A stretch of 42,208 nucleotides of DNA from Marinobacter sp. Its GTDB lineage: Bacteria > Pseudomonadota > Gammaproteobacteria > Pseudomonadales > Oleiphilaceae. Under the pieces are notes generated by a model, which was not told the DNA's origin, did not search any database, and saw only the letters and a list, made by a program, of their open reading frames with translations. Location: contig JASBRL010000041.1 of NCBI GenBank assembly GCA_030149475.1, positions 1 through 42,208 of the forward strand, in the 5' to 3' direction. A program made the position numbers and the translations under genes. This document shows positions 32,427-41,996 of the stretch, in pieces (position 1 is the first letter of the stretch; each line of letters starts with the position of its first letter).

Positions 32427-32678
32427 TTGAACAGGCGCTGTTCAGGGAACCTCTTGATCAAGTCTATTGACAATTCTGGCTCTCCCTTAGCTGACAAACC
32501 GCAGGCAGATAGCCATACTGTGGAAGCAAATTGACGGACGACCGGCAGAGAAGCGGAAAGCGCCGGCAAGGCGGCTGAGCCGAATACCGCCATGGGGCCG
32601 GTACAGGCAAGTCCCGCGTTCATCACGTCAGTGACTTGTTCAGCGGTTTCCAAGACAACCCGGATACAGGAAAAATGA
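32427..32678. other. intergenic region between envC and ctpA
   Basis: No gene is seen in this 252-bp stretch. A perfect TTGACA stands at 32467-32472 but no -10 box follows at the right distance. AGGAAAA provides the ribosome binding site of the protease gene. Confidence 0.4.
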
Positions 32679-34067
32679 ATGACACGGACAAGAAGTAGAC
32701 GCCACTCCGTAATTTTCAGCGTACTGATGAGTGCGGCCTGTCTGATCAGTTTCTCCGGCGTAAGCAGTGCCCAGGAACCGAATGGCAAAAAGAAGGAACT
32801 GCTGAACGCCATTTCAGACGGCAAGGATATCCAGATTAATCTGCCGGATCCTGCCGAACAGTTGCCGCTGGACGACCTGCGCAAATTCACTGAAGTCTTC
32901 AGCCGCATCAAGGCGGCCTACGTCGAAAAAGTTGACGACCGCACCCTGCTCGAAGACGCCATCAAGGGTATGCTCTCCGGACTCGACCCTCATTCCACCT
33001 ACCTCGGCCCCAAAGCTTTTGAGGAACTTGAGGAAAGCACCACTGGCGAGTTCGGCGGCCTGGGCATTGAAGTTGGCCTGGAAAACGGCTTCATCAAGGT
33101 TATCTCCCCCATCGACGATACCCCGGCCCAGAAAGCCGGTGTGCAGGCAGGCGACCTGATCATCAAACTGGGCGACCAGCCGGTCAAGGGCATGTCGCTG
33201 GAAGAGGCGGTGAATCTGATGCGGGGCAAGCCCGGCAGCGTGCTGACCCTCACCATCATGCGGGACGGCGAGAGCGCACCGATCAGGATTGATGTTAAAC
33301 GGGATATCATCAAGGTGGCCAGCACCAAGGCCCGTCTGCTGGACGACGGCTACGGTTACGTTCGCCTGACCCAGTTCCAGTCGGAAACCGGGCAGGAATT
33401 TGTCGATGCCATCAACCAGCTGAAAAAACAGAACAAAGGAGACCTGAACGGTCTGGTTCTGGACCTGAGGAATAACCCGGGCGGGATTCTTCAAGCGGCG
33501 GTTGCCGCGGCGGATGCCGTACTCAACGATGGCCTGATCGTATACACCGAAGGCCGTATCCAGAGTTCGCGATTGCGATTCAGCGCAGAACCCGGCGATG
33601 TCACCAACGGTGCGCCGATTGTGGTGCTCATCAACGGTGGTTCGGCTTCTGCTTCGGAGATTCTGGCCGGCGCACTGCAGGATCAGAAACGGGCCGTGAT
33701 CATGGGCACCCAGTCGTTCGGCAAGGGCTCGGTGCAGACTGTCATCCCGCTGGATGAAACCCATGCCATCAAGATGACAACCGCTCGCTACTATACGCCC
33801 TCGGGCAGGTCCATCCAGGCCAAAGGCATCACTCCGGACATTGAGGTCAAACCGGCGCGGCTGACTGAAATGGACAGCAAACCCTTCTTTACCGAAGCGG
33901 ACCTGAGCGGCCACCTGACCAACGGTGACGAGACAAAGCCGGCCCGGAAACCGGATAACACCGCGGATGCAAACAGCCCGATGGAACGTGATTTCCAGCT
34001 TCGCAGTGCGCTGAACCTGCTCAAGGGATTGCGTATTTTCGAAGCGAAGAAGGTTGGAGAGAACTGA
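32679..34067 (+). CDS. ctpA: carboxyl-terminal processing protease (S41 family, CtpA-like)
   Basis: The protein has 462 residues: signal peptide (1 to about 31, ending VSSAQ), a helical lead, a PDZ domain (about 120-207, including GGLGIEVGLENGFIKV), and the S41 catalytic core. The catalytic pair is S324 (GGSASASEI) and K349 (SFGKG), with Q353 four residues on. CtpA-type proteases act in the periplasm, often with a lipoprotein partner, to degrade peptidoglycan cross-link hydrolases; this role is from Pseudomonas and is inferred here. Neighbour envC also controls wall hydrolases. Confidence 0.92.
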   Translation: MTRTRSRRHSVIFSVLMSAACLISFSGVSSAQEPNGKKKELLNAISDGKDIQINLPDPAEQLPLDDLRKFTEVFSRIKAAYVEKVDDRTLLEDAIKGMLSGLDPHSTYLGPKAFEELEESTTGEFGGLGIEVGLENGFIKVISPIDDTPAQKAGVQAGDLIIKLGDQPVKGMSLEEAVNLMRGKPGSVLTLTIMRDGESAPIRIDVKRDIIKVASTKARLLDDGYGYVRLTQFQSETGQEFVDAINQLKKQNKGDLNGLVLDLRNNPGGILQAAVAAADAVLNDGLIVYTEGRIQSSRLRFSAEPGDVTNGAPIVVLINGGSASASEILAGALQDQKRAVIMGTQSFGKGSVQTVIPLDETHAIKMTTARYYTPSGRSIQAKGITPDIEVKPARLTEMDSKPFFTEADLSGHLTNGDETKPARKPDNTADANSPMERDFQLRSALNLLKGLRIFEAKKVGEN

Positions 34068-34071
34068 CAGC

Positions 34072-34908
34072 ATGCGCGTACTGGCTTCCGCCTTACTGGT
34101 CCTGACGCTGCTCATACCAGGCATATCGACAGCAGCAGCGCCGACTGTCGGCGCTACGCCTGGTGACAGTGCGATACCCCCCACAATTGCCATTATTATC
34201 GACGACATGGGGCATGACTTGCATCAGGGGATGCGGCTGGTCAATGCCCATTCGCCGATCACCCTGGCGTTCCTCCCCTATCGTCCCTACACCGTTCAAC
34301 TGGCCGAAGCCGCACACCGTCACCGCAAGGAAGTCATGCTGCATGTACCCATGGCCAATACTCACAATATTGGCCTGGGTCAGGGCGGACTCGATGTCAA
34401 CATGGACCAGATCACCACCACCAGCACGTTGCGGCGGGATCTGAACGCGATTCCCTATGTAAAGGGCGTGAACAATCACATGGGCAGCAAACTGACCCGA
34501 ATGCAGCCCAACATGGACTGGGTGATGTCCGAACTGTTCCGCTACCCTCTGTATTTTGTCGACAGTCGCACCATTGCATCGACCGTGGCTGGCGAGACCG
34601 CCGCACGCTACAAGGTGCCAACACTCAGCCGCGATGTCTTTCTCGATAACGAGCAGACCGAAGTTTCCATCGACCGGCAGTTCAAGGAACTGATACGTAA
34701 AGCGCGGGAAAACGGAACGGCGATCGCCATCGGCCACCCGCACAAGGCGACGGTTGACTATCTGCTGAAAAAACTGCCGGAACTGGACGAACAGGGCATC
34801 GCGGTCGCAACCGTGAGTGCGCTCTGGGCCATACGCAACAACAACCGGAGCATGTTTGCTGACGGCGACAAACAGCCCGTCAACAGCATCTTCGCAAAGC
34901 AGGATTGA
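34072..34908 (+). CDS. yibQ: divergent polysaccharide deacetylase family protein (YibQ)
   Basis: The protein has 278 residues from the ATG at 34072, which follows GGAGAG; an upstream start at 34054 would overlap ctpA. A signal peptide (1-22, ISTAAA) is followed by the NodB-like fold: IAIIIDDMGHD (metal Asp region), MLHVPM, NNHMGSKLT, FVDSRT and IGHPHKAT. The family (DUF610, Polysacc_deac_2) keeps the fold and several metal ligands. It is probably exported to the periplasm; activity on cell wall sugars is not shown. Its stop codon lies 6 bp from the end of the convergent hisF. Confidence 0.85.
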   Translation: MRVLASALLVLTLLIPGISTAAAPTVGATPGDSAIPPTIAIIIDDMGHDLHQGMRLVNAHSPITLAFLPYRPYTVQLAEAAHRHRKEVMLHVPMANTHNIGLGQGGLDVNMDQITTTSTLRRDLNAIPYVKGVNNHMGSKLTRMQPNMDWVMSELFRYPLYFVDSRTIASTVAGETAARYKVPTLSRDVFLDNEQTEVSIDRQFKELIRKARENGTAIAIGHPHKATVDYLLKKLPELDEQGIAVATVSALWAIRNNNRSMFADGDKQPVNSIFAKQD

Positions 34909-34914
34909 AGCCAG

Positions 34915-35688
34915 TCAATCCCTGATCTCAACGCCCCGGGCTTTCATAAAGGCCTTGGCCTCGGGGATGGTGTGCTGTCCAAAGTGAAAGATGGACGCCG
35001 CCAGTACCGCATCGGCCCCACCAAGAGTGACGCCATCGGCCAGGTGCTGTAACTCGCCCACGCCCCCGGAGGCAATCACCGGCACCGACACGGCGTCGCT
35101 GATCGCCCGGGTAAGACCCAGGTCAAACCCGATCCTGGTGCCGTCCCGGTCCATACTGGTCAGCAATAGCTCACCCGCACCCATGGCCGTCATCTTTCTG
35201 GCCCATTCAACGGCATCCAGCCCGGTCGACTTACGACCGCCGTGGGTGAAGATCTCCCAGCGGGGCACCTCGCCCTCGCCGCTGACCTGTTTGGCATCAA
35301 TTGCTACCACAATGCATTGACTGCCAAACCGCTCGGCGGCCTGCCGGACAAACTCTGGGTTGAACACCGCCGCGGTGTTGATAGACACCTTGTCGGCACC
35401 TGCGTTAAGCAGCTTGCGGATATCCTCGACTGTACGGACACCGCCGCCAACGGTCAGCGGAATGAACACCTCGCTGGCCATTCGTTCTACGGTTTCGTAG
35501 GTGGTATCCCGACTCTCATGGCTGGCGGTGATGTCGAGAAAGGTGATTTCGTCGGCGCCCTGCTCGTTATATTTCCGAGCCACCTCGACCGGATCTCCGG
35601 CATCCCGGATGTCCACGAAATTGACGCCCTTGACCACCCGCCCCTGGTCCACATCAAGACACGGAATAATGCGCTTAGCCAGTGCCAT
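34915..35688 (-). CDS. hisF: imidazole glycerol phosphate synthase subunit HisF
   Basis: The protein has 257 residues starting at the ATG at 35688 ([14 protein letters not shown]); the frame is open upstream, but this start fits the family. It is a beta-alpha barrel that uses ammonia from HisH to make imidazole glycerol phosphate and AICAR. The catalytic Asp residues are D12 and D131 (VVAIDAK). Phosphate loops GGGV (81-84) and SGGVG are present. The ATG comes one base after the hisA stop, so translation is coupled. Confidence 0.97.
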   Translation of the reverse strand: MALAKRIIPCLDVDQGRVVKGVNFVDIRDAGDPVEVARKYNEQGADEITFLDITASHESRDTTYETVERMASEVFIPLTVGGGVRTVEDIRKLLNAGADKVSINTAAVFNPEFVRQAAERFGSQCIVVAIDAKQVSGEGEVPRWEIFTHGGRKSTGLDAVEWARKMTAMGAGELLLTSMDRDGTRIGFDLGLTRAISDAVSVPVIASGGVGELQHLADGVTLGGADAVLAASIFHFGQHTIPEAKAFMKARGVEIRD

Positions 35689-35689
35689 G

Positions 35690-36451
35690 TCAGGGCTCCC
35701 TTTTACCACTTTGGTTACCACTTTGACGATCGCACCAGGCCTGGGCTTCCGCAACATCGAGGGTCCCCTCGTATATTGCTCGCCCGGTAATTGCACCCAG
35801 AATGCCACGACCGGCAACCGTGGCAAGACGCTCCAGGTCCTCCATATTGGTCACGCCCCCGGAAGCGATCACCGGTATGCCGCCGGCATCCGCCAGTGCC
35901 GCCGTAGCCTCCACGTTCACACCCTGCATCATGCCGTCGCGACTGATGTCTGTGTAGACAATCGAGTCCACTCCGTCATTGGCAAACCGCACCGCCAGAT
36001 CGGTAGCCATAATCCCGGACACATCGGCCCAGCCATCGGTCGCCACGCGACCATCCCGGGCGTCCAGACCGACGATGATGTGACCCGGAAACTGTTGGCA
36101 CATGCGGGTAACGAACTCTGGCTCCTTGACCGCCCTGGTGCCGATAATGACCCACTCCACACCAGCCCGAAGATAGGCTTCGATGGTCTCGGCAGAGCGA
36201 ATGCCGCCACCAATCTGGATCGGCAGATCAGGGTAACGCCGGGCAATGGCCTGAACGATTTCACCATTGACGGGCTCGCCGGCAAAGGCCCCGTTCAGGT
36301 CCACCAGATGCAGGCGGCGGGCGCCGGCGTTGACCCAGCGCGCAGCAATCTCAACCGGGTCATCGGAGAACACGGTGGAATCGTCCATCCGGCCCTGGCG
36401 TAAGCGAACACATTTGCCGTCTTTCAGGTCTATGGCGGGGATAATCAGCAT
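35690..36451 (-). CDS. hisA: phosphoribosylformimino-AICAR ribotide isomerase HisA
   Basis: The protein has 253 residues. It is the HisF paralogue that does the Amadori rearrangement in histidine synthesis. Catalytic residues are D8 (IPAIDLK) and D130 (VGLDARDG); phosphate-binding loops are GGGIR (81-85) and SGGV. It lies 53 bp after hisH and directly before hisF. The short basic C-terminal tail ([10 protein letters not shown]) is extra. Confidence 0.97.
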   Translation of the reverse strand: MLIIPAIDLKDGKCVRLRQGRMDDSTVFSDDPVEIAARWVNAGARRLHLVDLNGAFAGEPVNGEIVQAIARRYPDLPIQIGGGIRSAETIEAYLRAGVEWVIIGTRAVKEPEFVTRMCQQFPGHIIVGLDARDGRVATDGWADVSGIMATDLAVRFANDGVDSIVYTDISRDGMMQGVNVEATAALADAGGIPVIASGGVTNMEDLERLATVAGRGILGAITGRAIYEGTLDVAEAQAWCDRQSGNQSGKREP

Positions 36452-36504
36452 GGGCAGCCTGGTCCGTTTTCAGAAGATAGAGTCAGCGTAAATGGACAAC
36501 GGCG

Positions 36505-37158
36505 TCAGGCGCCGGTCCACTGGGTAAAGTTTTTAAGCAGTTGCAGTCCGGCCCGGTGGCTTTTCTCAGGGTGGAACTGAACCGCAAAGATCGAGTCGCG
36601 AGCCACCGCCGCGGCGAGGTCCACACCGTAATGGGTGCGACCGGCCATATCCGGGTTGTGCTCGGCCTCAACGTAGTAGCTATGTACGAAGTAGAAACGC
36701 TCCCCGTCCGGAATAGCCTGCCAGAGCGCGTGATCCCGGGTCTGGTGCACTTCATTCCATCCCATGTGCGGGACTTTCAACCGGGCATCGGCCTGGCCAT
36801 CGCCATGCTCCCGCAGGTCATCGCCAAAAAAGCGCACTTCAGCCGGAAACAGATCAATACAGTCAACCCAACCGTTCTCTTCACTGCGCGACATCAGTGC
36901 CTGCATGCCCACACAGATTCCCAGAAACGGGCGGTCCCGGGACACGTCACGCACCAGAGTATCAACCCCCAGCCGGCGAATTTCGGCCATGCAGTCACGA
37001 ATGGCGCCGACACCGGGCAGGATTACCCGGTCGGCCTCCCGGATCAGGGCCGCATCGGCGGTCACCAGAACCCGCTGGTCCGGGGCCACGTGCTCCACGG
37101 CCTTGCTGACGGAATGGAGATTCCCCATACCGTAATCGATAATGGCAACGGTTTTCAT
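36505..37158 (-). CDS. hisH: imidazole glycerol phosphate synthase glutamine amidotransferase HisH
   Basis: The protein has 217 residues from the ATG at 37158, preceded by CGGAG; upstream in-frame codons are ignored because [13 protein letters not shown] is the family start. The class I glutaminase triad is C82 (GICVGMQ), H196 and E198 (QFHPEKS). It supplies ammonia to HisF. It follows hisB by 22 bp. Confidence 0.97.
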   Translation of the reverse strand: MKTVAIIDYGMGNLHSVSKAVEHVAPDQRVLVTADAALIREADRVILPGVGAIRDCMAEIRRLGVDTLVRDVSRDRPFLGICVGMQALMSRSEENGWVDCIDLFPAEVRFFGDDLREHGDGQADARLKVPHMGWNEVHQTRDHALWQAIPDGERFYFVHSYYVEAEHNPDMAGRTHYGVDLAAAVARDSIFAVQFHPEKSHRAGLQLLKNFTQWTGA

Positions 37159-37180
37159 CGCAGAAAAAACTCCGGAACGG

Positions 37181-37774
37181 TTACAGCGAACCCTTGGTTG
37201 AGGCAATCACCCCTGCCATGCGTTCATCCGGTTCTATCGCCATTCGCAGAGCCCGGCCAAACGCCTTGAACACCGTCTCGATCTGGTGGTGAGTGTTCTT
37301 GCCTTTCAGGTTGTCAATGTGCAGGGTCACCATGGAGTGGTTGACGAAACCGTGAAAGAATTCTTCGAACAGGTCCACATCAAAGCCGCCCACCGATCCA
37401 CGGGTGTAGGGCACGTCCATCAATAGCCCCGGACGGCCCGACAGGTCGATGACCACCCTGGAGAGCGCCTCATCCAGTGGCACGTAGGCATGGCCGTAGC
37501 GGCGAATGCCTTTCTTGTCGCCAACGGCCTGTTTGAACGCCTGGCCCAGCGTGATACCGATGTCTTCGACGGTGTGATGGTCGTCGATGTGCAGATCTCC
37601 CCTGGCCACGATATCAAGGTCCACCAGCCCATGGCGGGCAATCTGGTCCATCATGTGATCCAGAAAGTGCACGCCGGTCTCGAAGCGGGACCGGCCGGTA
37701 CCGTCCAGGTTGATTTCAACGGTAATCTGCGTTTCCAGGGTATTGCGTTCTACCCGAGCCTTACGTTCGGCCAT
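37181..37774 (-). CDS. hisB: imidazoleglycerol-phosphate dehydratase HisB
   Basis: The protein has 197 residues from the ATG at 37774, preceded by GGAG. It is the stand-alone dehydratase, without the phosphatase domain of the E. coli bifunctional HisB. Manganese-binding motifs are HFLDHM and [11 protein letters not shown] in the first half and, in the second, [16 protein letters not shown] and [15 protein letters not shown]. It is the first gene of hisB-H-A-F. Confidence 0.97.
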   Translation of the reverse strand: MAERKARVERNTLETQITVEINLDGTGRSRFETGVHFLDHMMDQIARHGLVDLDIVARGDLHIDDHHTVEDIGITLGQAFKQAVGDKKGIRRYGHAYVPLDEALSRVVIDLSGRPGLLMDVPYTRGSVGGFDVDLFEEFFHGFVNHSMVTLHIDNLKGKNTHHQIETVFKAFGRALRMAIEPDERMAGVIASTKGSL

Positions 37775-37889
37775 GGGGTCTCCAGTGTCATTAGTGCGGC
37801 CGTGGCCGGAAAACCAGGGAATATCTGATTCTGCCTGCTGGCAGCGCCGGCGCTCTGCGAACGCCGGACTCAAGGCAGGCTACGCCGGG

Positions 37890-37895
37890 ATTATA
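37890..37895 (-). promoter_or_regulatory. -10 box, possible promoter of hisBHAF
   Basis: A perfect TATAAT on the minus strand lies 115 bp before hisB, with no clear -35 box. No histidine-rich leader peptide is encoded between it and hisB, so attenuation of the enteric type is not supported. Confidence 0.4.
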
Positions 37896-37918
37896 CCTGT
37901 TATGAACGCTGTCGTCCC

Positions 37919-37932
37919 GGCCTGAGCAGGCC
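37919..37932 (-). terminator. hairpin abutting the SRPBCC gene stop codon
   Basis: GGCCTG (37919-37924) and CAGGCC (37927-37932) form a compact perfect stem directly next to the stop codon of the minus-strand SRPBCC gene. No T-run follows. It may end that transcript before the his promoter. Confidence 0.4.
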
Positions 37933-38397
37933 TTACTGGAAGGATTTCTTCAGGTTCGCCATATAGGTATCCACCAGGCTGTTGAACTCGTGCTTGATCA
38001 CCGGGCTGATGGCCAGCTTGAGCAGACCCGGCAGCGGCAGGGTCAACTCGGCCCTGGTCTGGAACCTGGCGCGGGTCGCCTGATCGCCATTCTTCGTCAG
38101 CGTCCAGGAACCCCGGACAACACCGTTGCCCTCACCTTTGACTGGCTCCCAGGTAATCTTGCCGGCGTCACGGTCTGCACTGTACTGACTGGCGTAGACT
38201 GACTGAATGGAATGCTTGTCGACGCCGATTTTTCCCATCTCCCAGCGGTAGGTGTTGTCGCCAAGATCCACCAGCTTGTCGACCTTGGGGAAATGGCTGG
38301 CTGATTTGGGCACGTCAGCCAGCAGGTCGAACACCTCATCATAGGTACCCGCCAGATCAATATCACGGTTCAGTTCAATCGCCACAGTGATAGCCAC
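37933..38397 (-). CDS. SRPBCC family (polyketide cyclase/dehydrase-like) protein
   Basis: The protein has 154 residues with the START/SRPBCC helix-grip layout: an N-terminal strand (MAITVAIELNRDIDLAG), TYDEVFDLLADVPKSASHFPKVDKLVDLG, several long strands, and a C-terminal amphipathic helix (PVIKHEFNSLVDTYMANLKKSF). Such proteins bind hydrophobic ligands in a cavity. There is no catalytic motif to name a function. GGAG stands before the ATG. It is expressed apart from the his genes, judging by the hairpin and promoter between them. Confidence 0.75.
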   Translation of the reverse strand: MAITVAIELNRDIDLAGTYDEVFDLLADVPKSASHFPKVDKLVDLGDNTYRWEMGKIGVDKHSIQSVYASQYSADRDAGKITWEPVKGEGNGVVRGSWTLTKNGDQATRARFQTRAELTLPLPGLLKLAISPVIKHEFNSLVDTYMANLKKSFQ

Positions 38398-38678
38398 GAA
38401 AGACTCCTCTTTATTGTTGGTGTAGCACGGTCCCCGGCATCAGAACGCCGGCTTCGGCAGTCTGCCTGACGGTATCGACCGTAAACCCGCTGGACCGGAC
38501 ACGCGGCGCCAGCTTCCGGGAAACGTCCCGGTATTCTGGCTGAACCTTGTCGCTTTGTCATACAGCATGGACTTTTAATTTACTTCACCTGCGGTATTCT
38601 GGGCGATACTGAATCCGTTCCGGGGACATGTCCGGCTCGTCTGACAACAGCCGTTTATAAACGAGAAAGGAAGCGTAC
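38398..38678. other. divergent intergenic region between the SRPBCC and AsmA genes
   Basis: No gene is seen in 281 bp. The element CGGTATTCTGG occurs twice (about 38528-38538 and 38592-38602); the second copy includes TATTCT at 38595-38600, which could be a -10 box for the AsmA gene, but no good -35 is found. AAAGGA at about 38665-38670 serves the AsmA start. Confidence 0.35.
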
Positions 38679-40871
38679 ATGAAAGCGATTCGATATCTGG
38701 TGCTGGCGCTGGTCGGCCTCATTGTGCTGGCGGTGGTCGCGGTCGGCGTGGCCATTTTCGTGATCAATCCCAACGACTACAAACCCCAGATAGAACAGGT
38801 TGTCGAGGACAAGACCAATCTTGACCTGATTCTCACAGGCGACATTGGCTGGTCGATTATTCCCCTCGGCCTGGAGCTCAACGATGTCGAAGCGAAGCTC
38901 GACGGCGAGCGCCTGGTCAAGCTCAACCGGCTGGTCGCGCAGGTTGACTTCTGGTCACTGATCGCCATGTCACCCAAGGTGGACACCTTCCTGCTCGACG
39001 GGCTTGACGCGCGGCTCACCAGGAACAAGCAGGGTCAGGGCAACTGGACCCGCATCATGCCGGAGTCCGGTAAAACCGCTGCGGCCCCTGAAACACCCTC
39101 AGCCGCAGCCGGCACGGATGTCGGCACCCCCCCCGCCACCGGCGGTAGTGAGCCACTGAAATTCAACGTCAACCAGGTGACCATCAGCAACGCCCAGATC
39201 CACTATGACGACCAGGCAACGGGCCAGGCCGTCACCCTCAAGGATTTCAGCCTGAACGCGAGCGACATCACCCTGGGCAAGAGCTTTCCCCTGGAGCTGG
39301 GCTTCAGTGTTACCACCAAGGCCCCCAAACTCAGCGTGGATGGCAAAATCAGCGCGCAGATTACCGCGAACGAAGCCCTCAACAGCTTTACCGTGGCCAA
39401 ACTCGACAGCTCGTTCGACCTGAGCGGAGCGCCGTTCGGTGGCAAAACGGTCACCGCCGGACTGACCGGCGACCTGGCCGCCAACCTTGATCAGGAAACC
39501 GCCAAGGTGTCCAACCTGAAGGCATCGCTGGCGAACCTTGAGCTGACCACCAACCTCGATGTGACCGGCTTTGGCGACAAACCGACACTCAAGGGCAACA
39601 TCGCGGTGAACGAGTTTTCCCTGAGAAAACTTCTGGATGCGATGGGACAGGCTGACATCAAGACCTCCGACCCGGATGTGCTCAAGGCGCTGGCGTTCTC
39701 CACCGATATCGGCGGCCCGAAAGGCAAGGTTGAACTGAACAACGTTAACATCAAGGTTGACGATTCCAGTTTCAAGGGCAAGGGCAGCTTTGGCCTGGCC
39801 AACAGCGCCGTTGCCCTGACCCTCCGGGGCGACAGTTTCAATGCCGACCGCTACCTGCCACCGGCCAGCGACGAGCCGGCGCCAGCAGAGGCGGCACCGG
39901 CCAGCAAAGCAGCCCCGGCACCGGCCGACGAGTCCGACCTGCTGCCGCTGGATACGGTGCGTGCACTGGACCTGAACATCGACCTCGGCCTGGACAAGCT
40001 GGTGGTGAAAAACCTGACCATCAACCAGATCAAAACCCTGATTACCGCCAACAAGGGCGTGGTGAAACTCAGCGAACTGAGTGCGAAACTGTATGATGGG
40101 GCCATCAAGGCCAACGCCACTCTGGATGCCCGTACTGACAATCCGGTCTGGAGCTTCTCCAACCGGATCGACAACGTCCAGACCCTGCCGCTACTGACCG
40201 ACCTGGCGGACGTCACCATGCTCGCCGGTGGCGCCAACCTGACGATGGACGTCACCAGTCACGGCAACCGGGTGTCGGCACTGCGCAACCAGGCCAAGGG
40301 GGAGATCAACTTCAACCTGGCCAAGGGTGAGTTCCGCAAGCTCAACCTGACCCACTACGCCTGTCAGGGCATTGCCCTGGTCAACCAGGACTCGCTCACC
40401 AAGACAGACTGGGCCGAGGTCACTCCGTTCAACGACATGAAAGGCACCCTGGTGATTGATGGCAACACCCTCAATAACAAGGACCTGGTTGCAGCTCTGG
40501 CTGGCATGAAGCTGGAAGGCAACGGCCAGGTCCACCTGGACACCAGCAAGCTGGACTACAAACTCGGCCTGAGAATCGTGGGTGAAATCGACAAGGACAA
40601 GGCCTGTCGGGTAACCGAGGTGGTTCAGGATGTGGTCATTCCGGTGGCGTGCAAGGGGGACTACAGCAAAGAGCCGGGCAAACTCTGCTCCTTCGATGGC
40701 TCACGGTTCCGCGACACCCTGAAGACCATCGCCGCCAATGCGGCGAAAAAGAAAGCCTCCAGCGAAGTTCAGAAAGCGGTCGACGACAAGCTTGGCAAGC
40801 AACTGGACAAGAAACTCGACAGCGAAACCTCGGGCAAGGTGAAAGACGCCATCAAGGGGTTGTTCAAGTAA
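38679..40871 (+). CDS. AsmA family protein
   Basis: The protein has 730 residues. One N-terminal transmembrane helix (about 6-31) is followed by FVINPNDYKPQIEQVVEDKTNLDLILTGDIGWSIIPLGLELNDVEAKL, the usual AsmA start. The rest is long beta-rich sequence of the AsmA/TamB superfamily, thought to form a groove bridging inner and outer membranes for phospholipid transfer. Two low-complexity Ala/Pro-rich stretches (about 129-155 and 393-425) separate structured parts. The C-terminal AsmA domain contains NLTMDVTSHGNRVSALRNQAKGEINFNLAKGEFRKLNL. The C-terminus is Lys-rich (KKKASSEVQKAVDDKLGKQLDKKL). Its stop codon overlaps the mutY start (TAATG). Confidence 0.85.
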   Translation: MKAIRYLVLALVGLIVLAVVAVGVAIFVINPNDYKPQIEQVVEDKTNLDLILTGDIGWSIIPLGLELNDVEAKLDGERLVKLNRLVAQVDFWSLIAMSPKVDTFLLDGLDARLTRNKQGQGNWTRIMPESGKTAAAPETPSAAAGTDVGTPPATGGSEPLKFNVNQVTISNAQIHYDDQATGQAVTLKDFSLNASDITLGKSFPLELGFSVTTKAPKLSVDGKISAQITANEALNSFTVAKLDSSFDLSGAPFGGKTVTAGLTGDLAANLDQETAKVSNLKASLANLELTTNLDVTGFGDKPTLKGNIAVNEFSLRKLLDAMGQADIKTSDPDVLKALAFSTDIGGPKGKVELNNVNIKVDDSSFKGKGSFGLANSAVALTLRGDSFNADRYLPPASDEPAPAEAAPASKAAPAPADESDLLPLDTVRALDLNIDLGLDKLVVKNLTINQIKTLITANKGVVKLSELSAKLYDGAIKANATLDARTDNPVWSFSNRIDNVQTLPLLTDLADVTMLAGGANLTMDVTSHGNRVSALRNQAKGEINFNLAKGEFRKLNLTHYACQGIALVNQDSLTKTDWAEVTPFNDMKGTLVIDGNTLNNKDLVAALAGMKLEGNGQVHLDTSKLDYKLGLRIVGEIDKDKACRVTEVVQDVVIPVACKGDYSKEPGKLCSFDGSRFRDTLKTIAANAAKKKASSEVQKAVDDKLGKQLDKKLDSETSGKVKDAIKGLFK

Positions 40872-41935
40872 TGTCGGAGGCTGTCGCTCCCCGCCTGCTA
40901 CGCTGGTACGACAGCCACGGCAGGCAGGGGCTGCCCTGGCATCACGACCGTTCACCCTACCGGGTCTGGATATCGGAGATCATGCTCCAGCAAACCCAGG
41001 TAGCCACTGTGATCCCCTACTATGAAGCGTTCATGAGCAGGTTCCCGACGGTCCAGAGCCTGGCTGAAGCGCCCACGGATGACGTGCTCAGCCACTGGTC
41101 AGGGCTTGGCTATTACGCCCGTGCCCGCAACCTCCAGAAGGCCGCCCAACGGGTGATGACGGAGTTCGGGGGCGAATTTCCAGCGGACCACGCCCAACTG
41201 GAAACCCTCCCCGGTGTTGGCCGCTCTACCGCTGCGGCCATTCTTGCCCAGGCATTCCAGCAGCGGGCCACCATTCTGGACGGTAACGTCAAACGGGTTC
41301 TGGCCCGCTACCACGGCGTGGCGGGCTGGCCCGGACAGACAGCGGTACTGCGCCGACTCTGGGAGCACGCGGAGCAACACACGCCCGGTCAGCGTGTGAG
41401 GGACTATACCCAGGCCATCATGGATCTGGGCGCCATGGTCTGCACCCGCAGCCGACCAGACTGCAATCACTGCCCGCTGGTCACCGACTGCATCGCCTAC
41501 ACCGAAGGCCAGCCGACCCGCTACCCGGCGTCAAAACCCAAAACAGCCAAGCCCGAAAAAACCACCTGGATGGTCATCCTGGAGGACCACGAGGGCCGCA
41601 TCCTGCTCGAGCGACGGCCACCCAGCGGCATCTGGGGCGGTCTCTGGAGCCTGCCGGAGATCGACCCGGCGCACAGCGCGGAAGAGTTGCCATACGCCTG
41701 TGAGCAGCGGTTCAGCGTGAACTGCCATGCACCGCGCCTGGGTAGCGGTTTCCGGCACACCTTCAGCCACTATCACCTGCACATCCAGCCCGCGACCCTG
41801 CAGGTGGGCAACCCGACTGCCGTCGCCGATCAGCCGGACTACCGCTGGATGCACCGGGACGAGGCCCTGAGTCTGGGACTGCCGGCGCCGATCCGCACGT
41901 TGCTGGTGGCACCGGAGCAAACTGCCCTGCTCTGA
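40871..41935 (+). CDS. mutY: A/G-specific adenine DNA glycosylase MutY
   Basis: The protein has 354 residues. It removes adenine paired with 8-oxoguanine. The catalytic Glu is E36 ([11 protein letters not shown]), the helix-hairpin-helix is LPGVGRSTA (113-121), and D137 (LDGNVKRVL) is the second catalytic acid. The 4Fe-4S ligands are C191, C198, C201 and C207 (C-x6-C-x2-C-x5-C). The C-terminal NUDIX-like domain recognising 8-oxoG starts near 235. The ATG shares an A with the stop of the AsmA gene, so translation is coupled; asmA-mutY-yggX is a common gammaproteobacterial order. Its cluster would come from the Suf system encoded upstream in the window. Confidence 0.97.
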   Translation: MSEAVAPRLLRWYDSHGRQGLPWHHDRSPYRVWISEIMLQQTQVATVIPYYEAFMSRFPTVQSLAEAPTDDVLSHWSGLGYYARARNLQKAAQRVMTEFGGEFPADHAQLETLPGVGRSTAAAILAQAFQQRATILDGNVKRVLARYHGVAGWPGQTAVLRRLWEHAEQHTPGQRVRDYTQAIMDLGAMVCTRSRPDCNHCPLVTDCIAYTEGQPTRYPASKPKTAKPEKTTWMVILEDHEGRILLERRPPSGIWGGLWSLPEIDPAHSAEELPYACEQRFSVNCHAPRLGSGFRHTFSHYHLHIQPATLQVGNPTAVADQPDYRWMHRDEALSLGLPAPIRTLLVAPEQTALL

Positions 41936-41996
41936 TCTGTTATCATCCCGTTGTTTTCAGCCCCGAACAAACGCACAAGCCCCCGAGGAGCCCGAG

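Noticed and set aside
32814..34208. Long minus-strand open frame opposite the CtpA-type protease
   Set aside because: The plus strand has signal peptide, PDZ and S41 motifs; the antisense frame has no recognisable domain.
37775..37890. Histidine attenuator leader
   Set aside because: No run of His codons or leader peptide exists between the -10 box and hisB.
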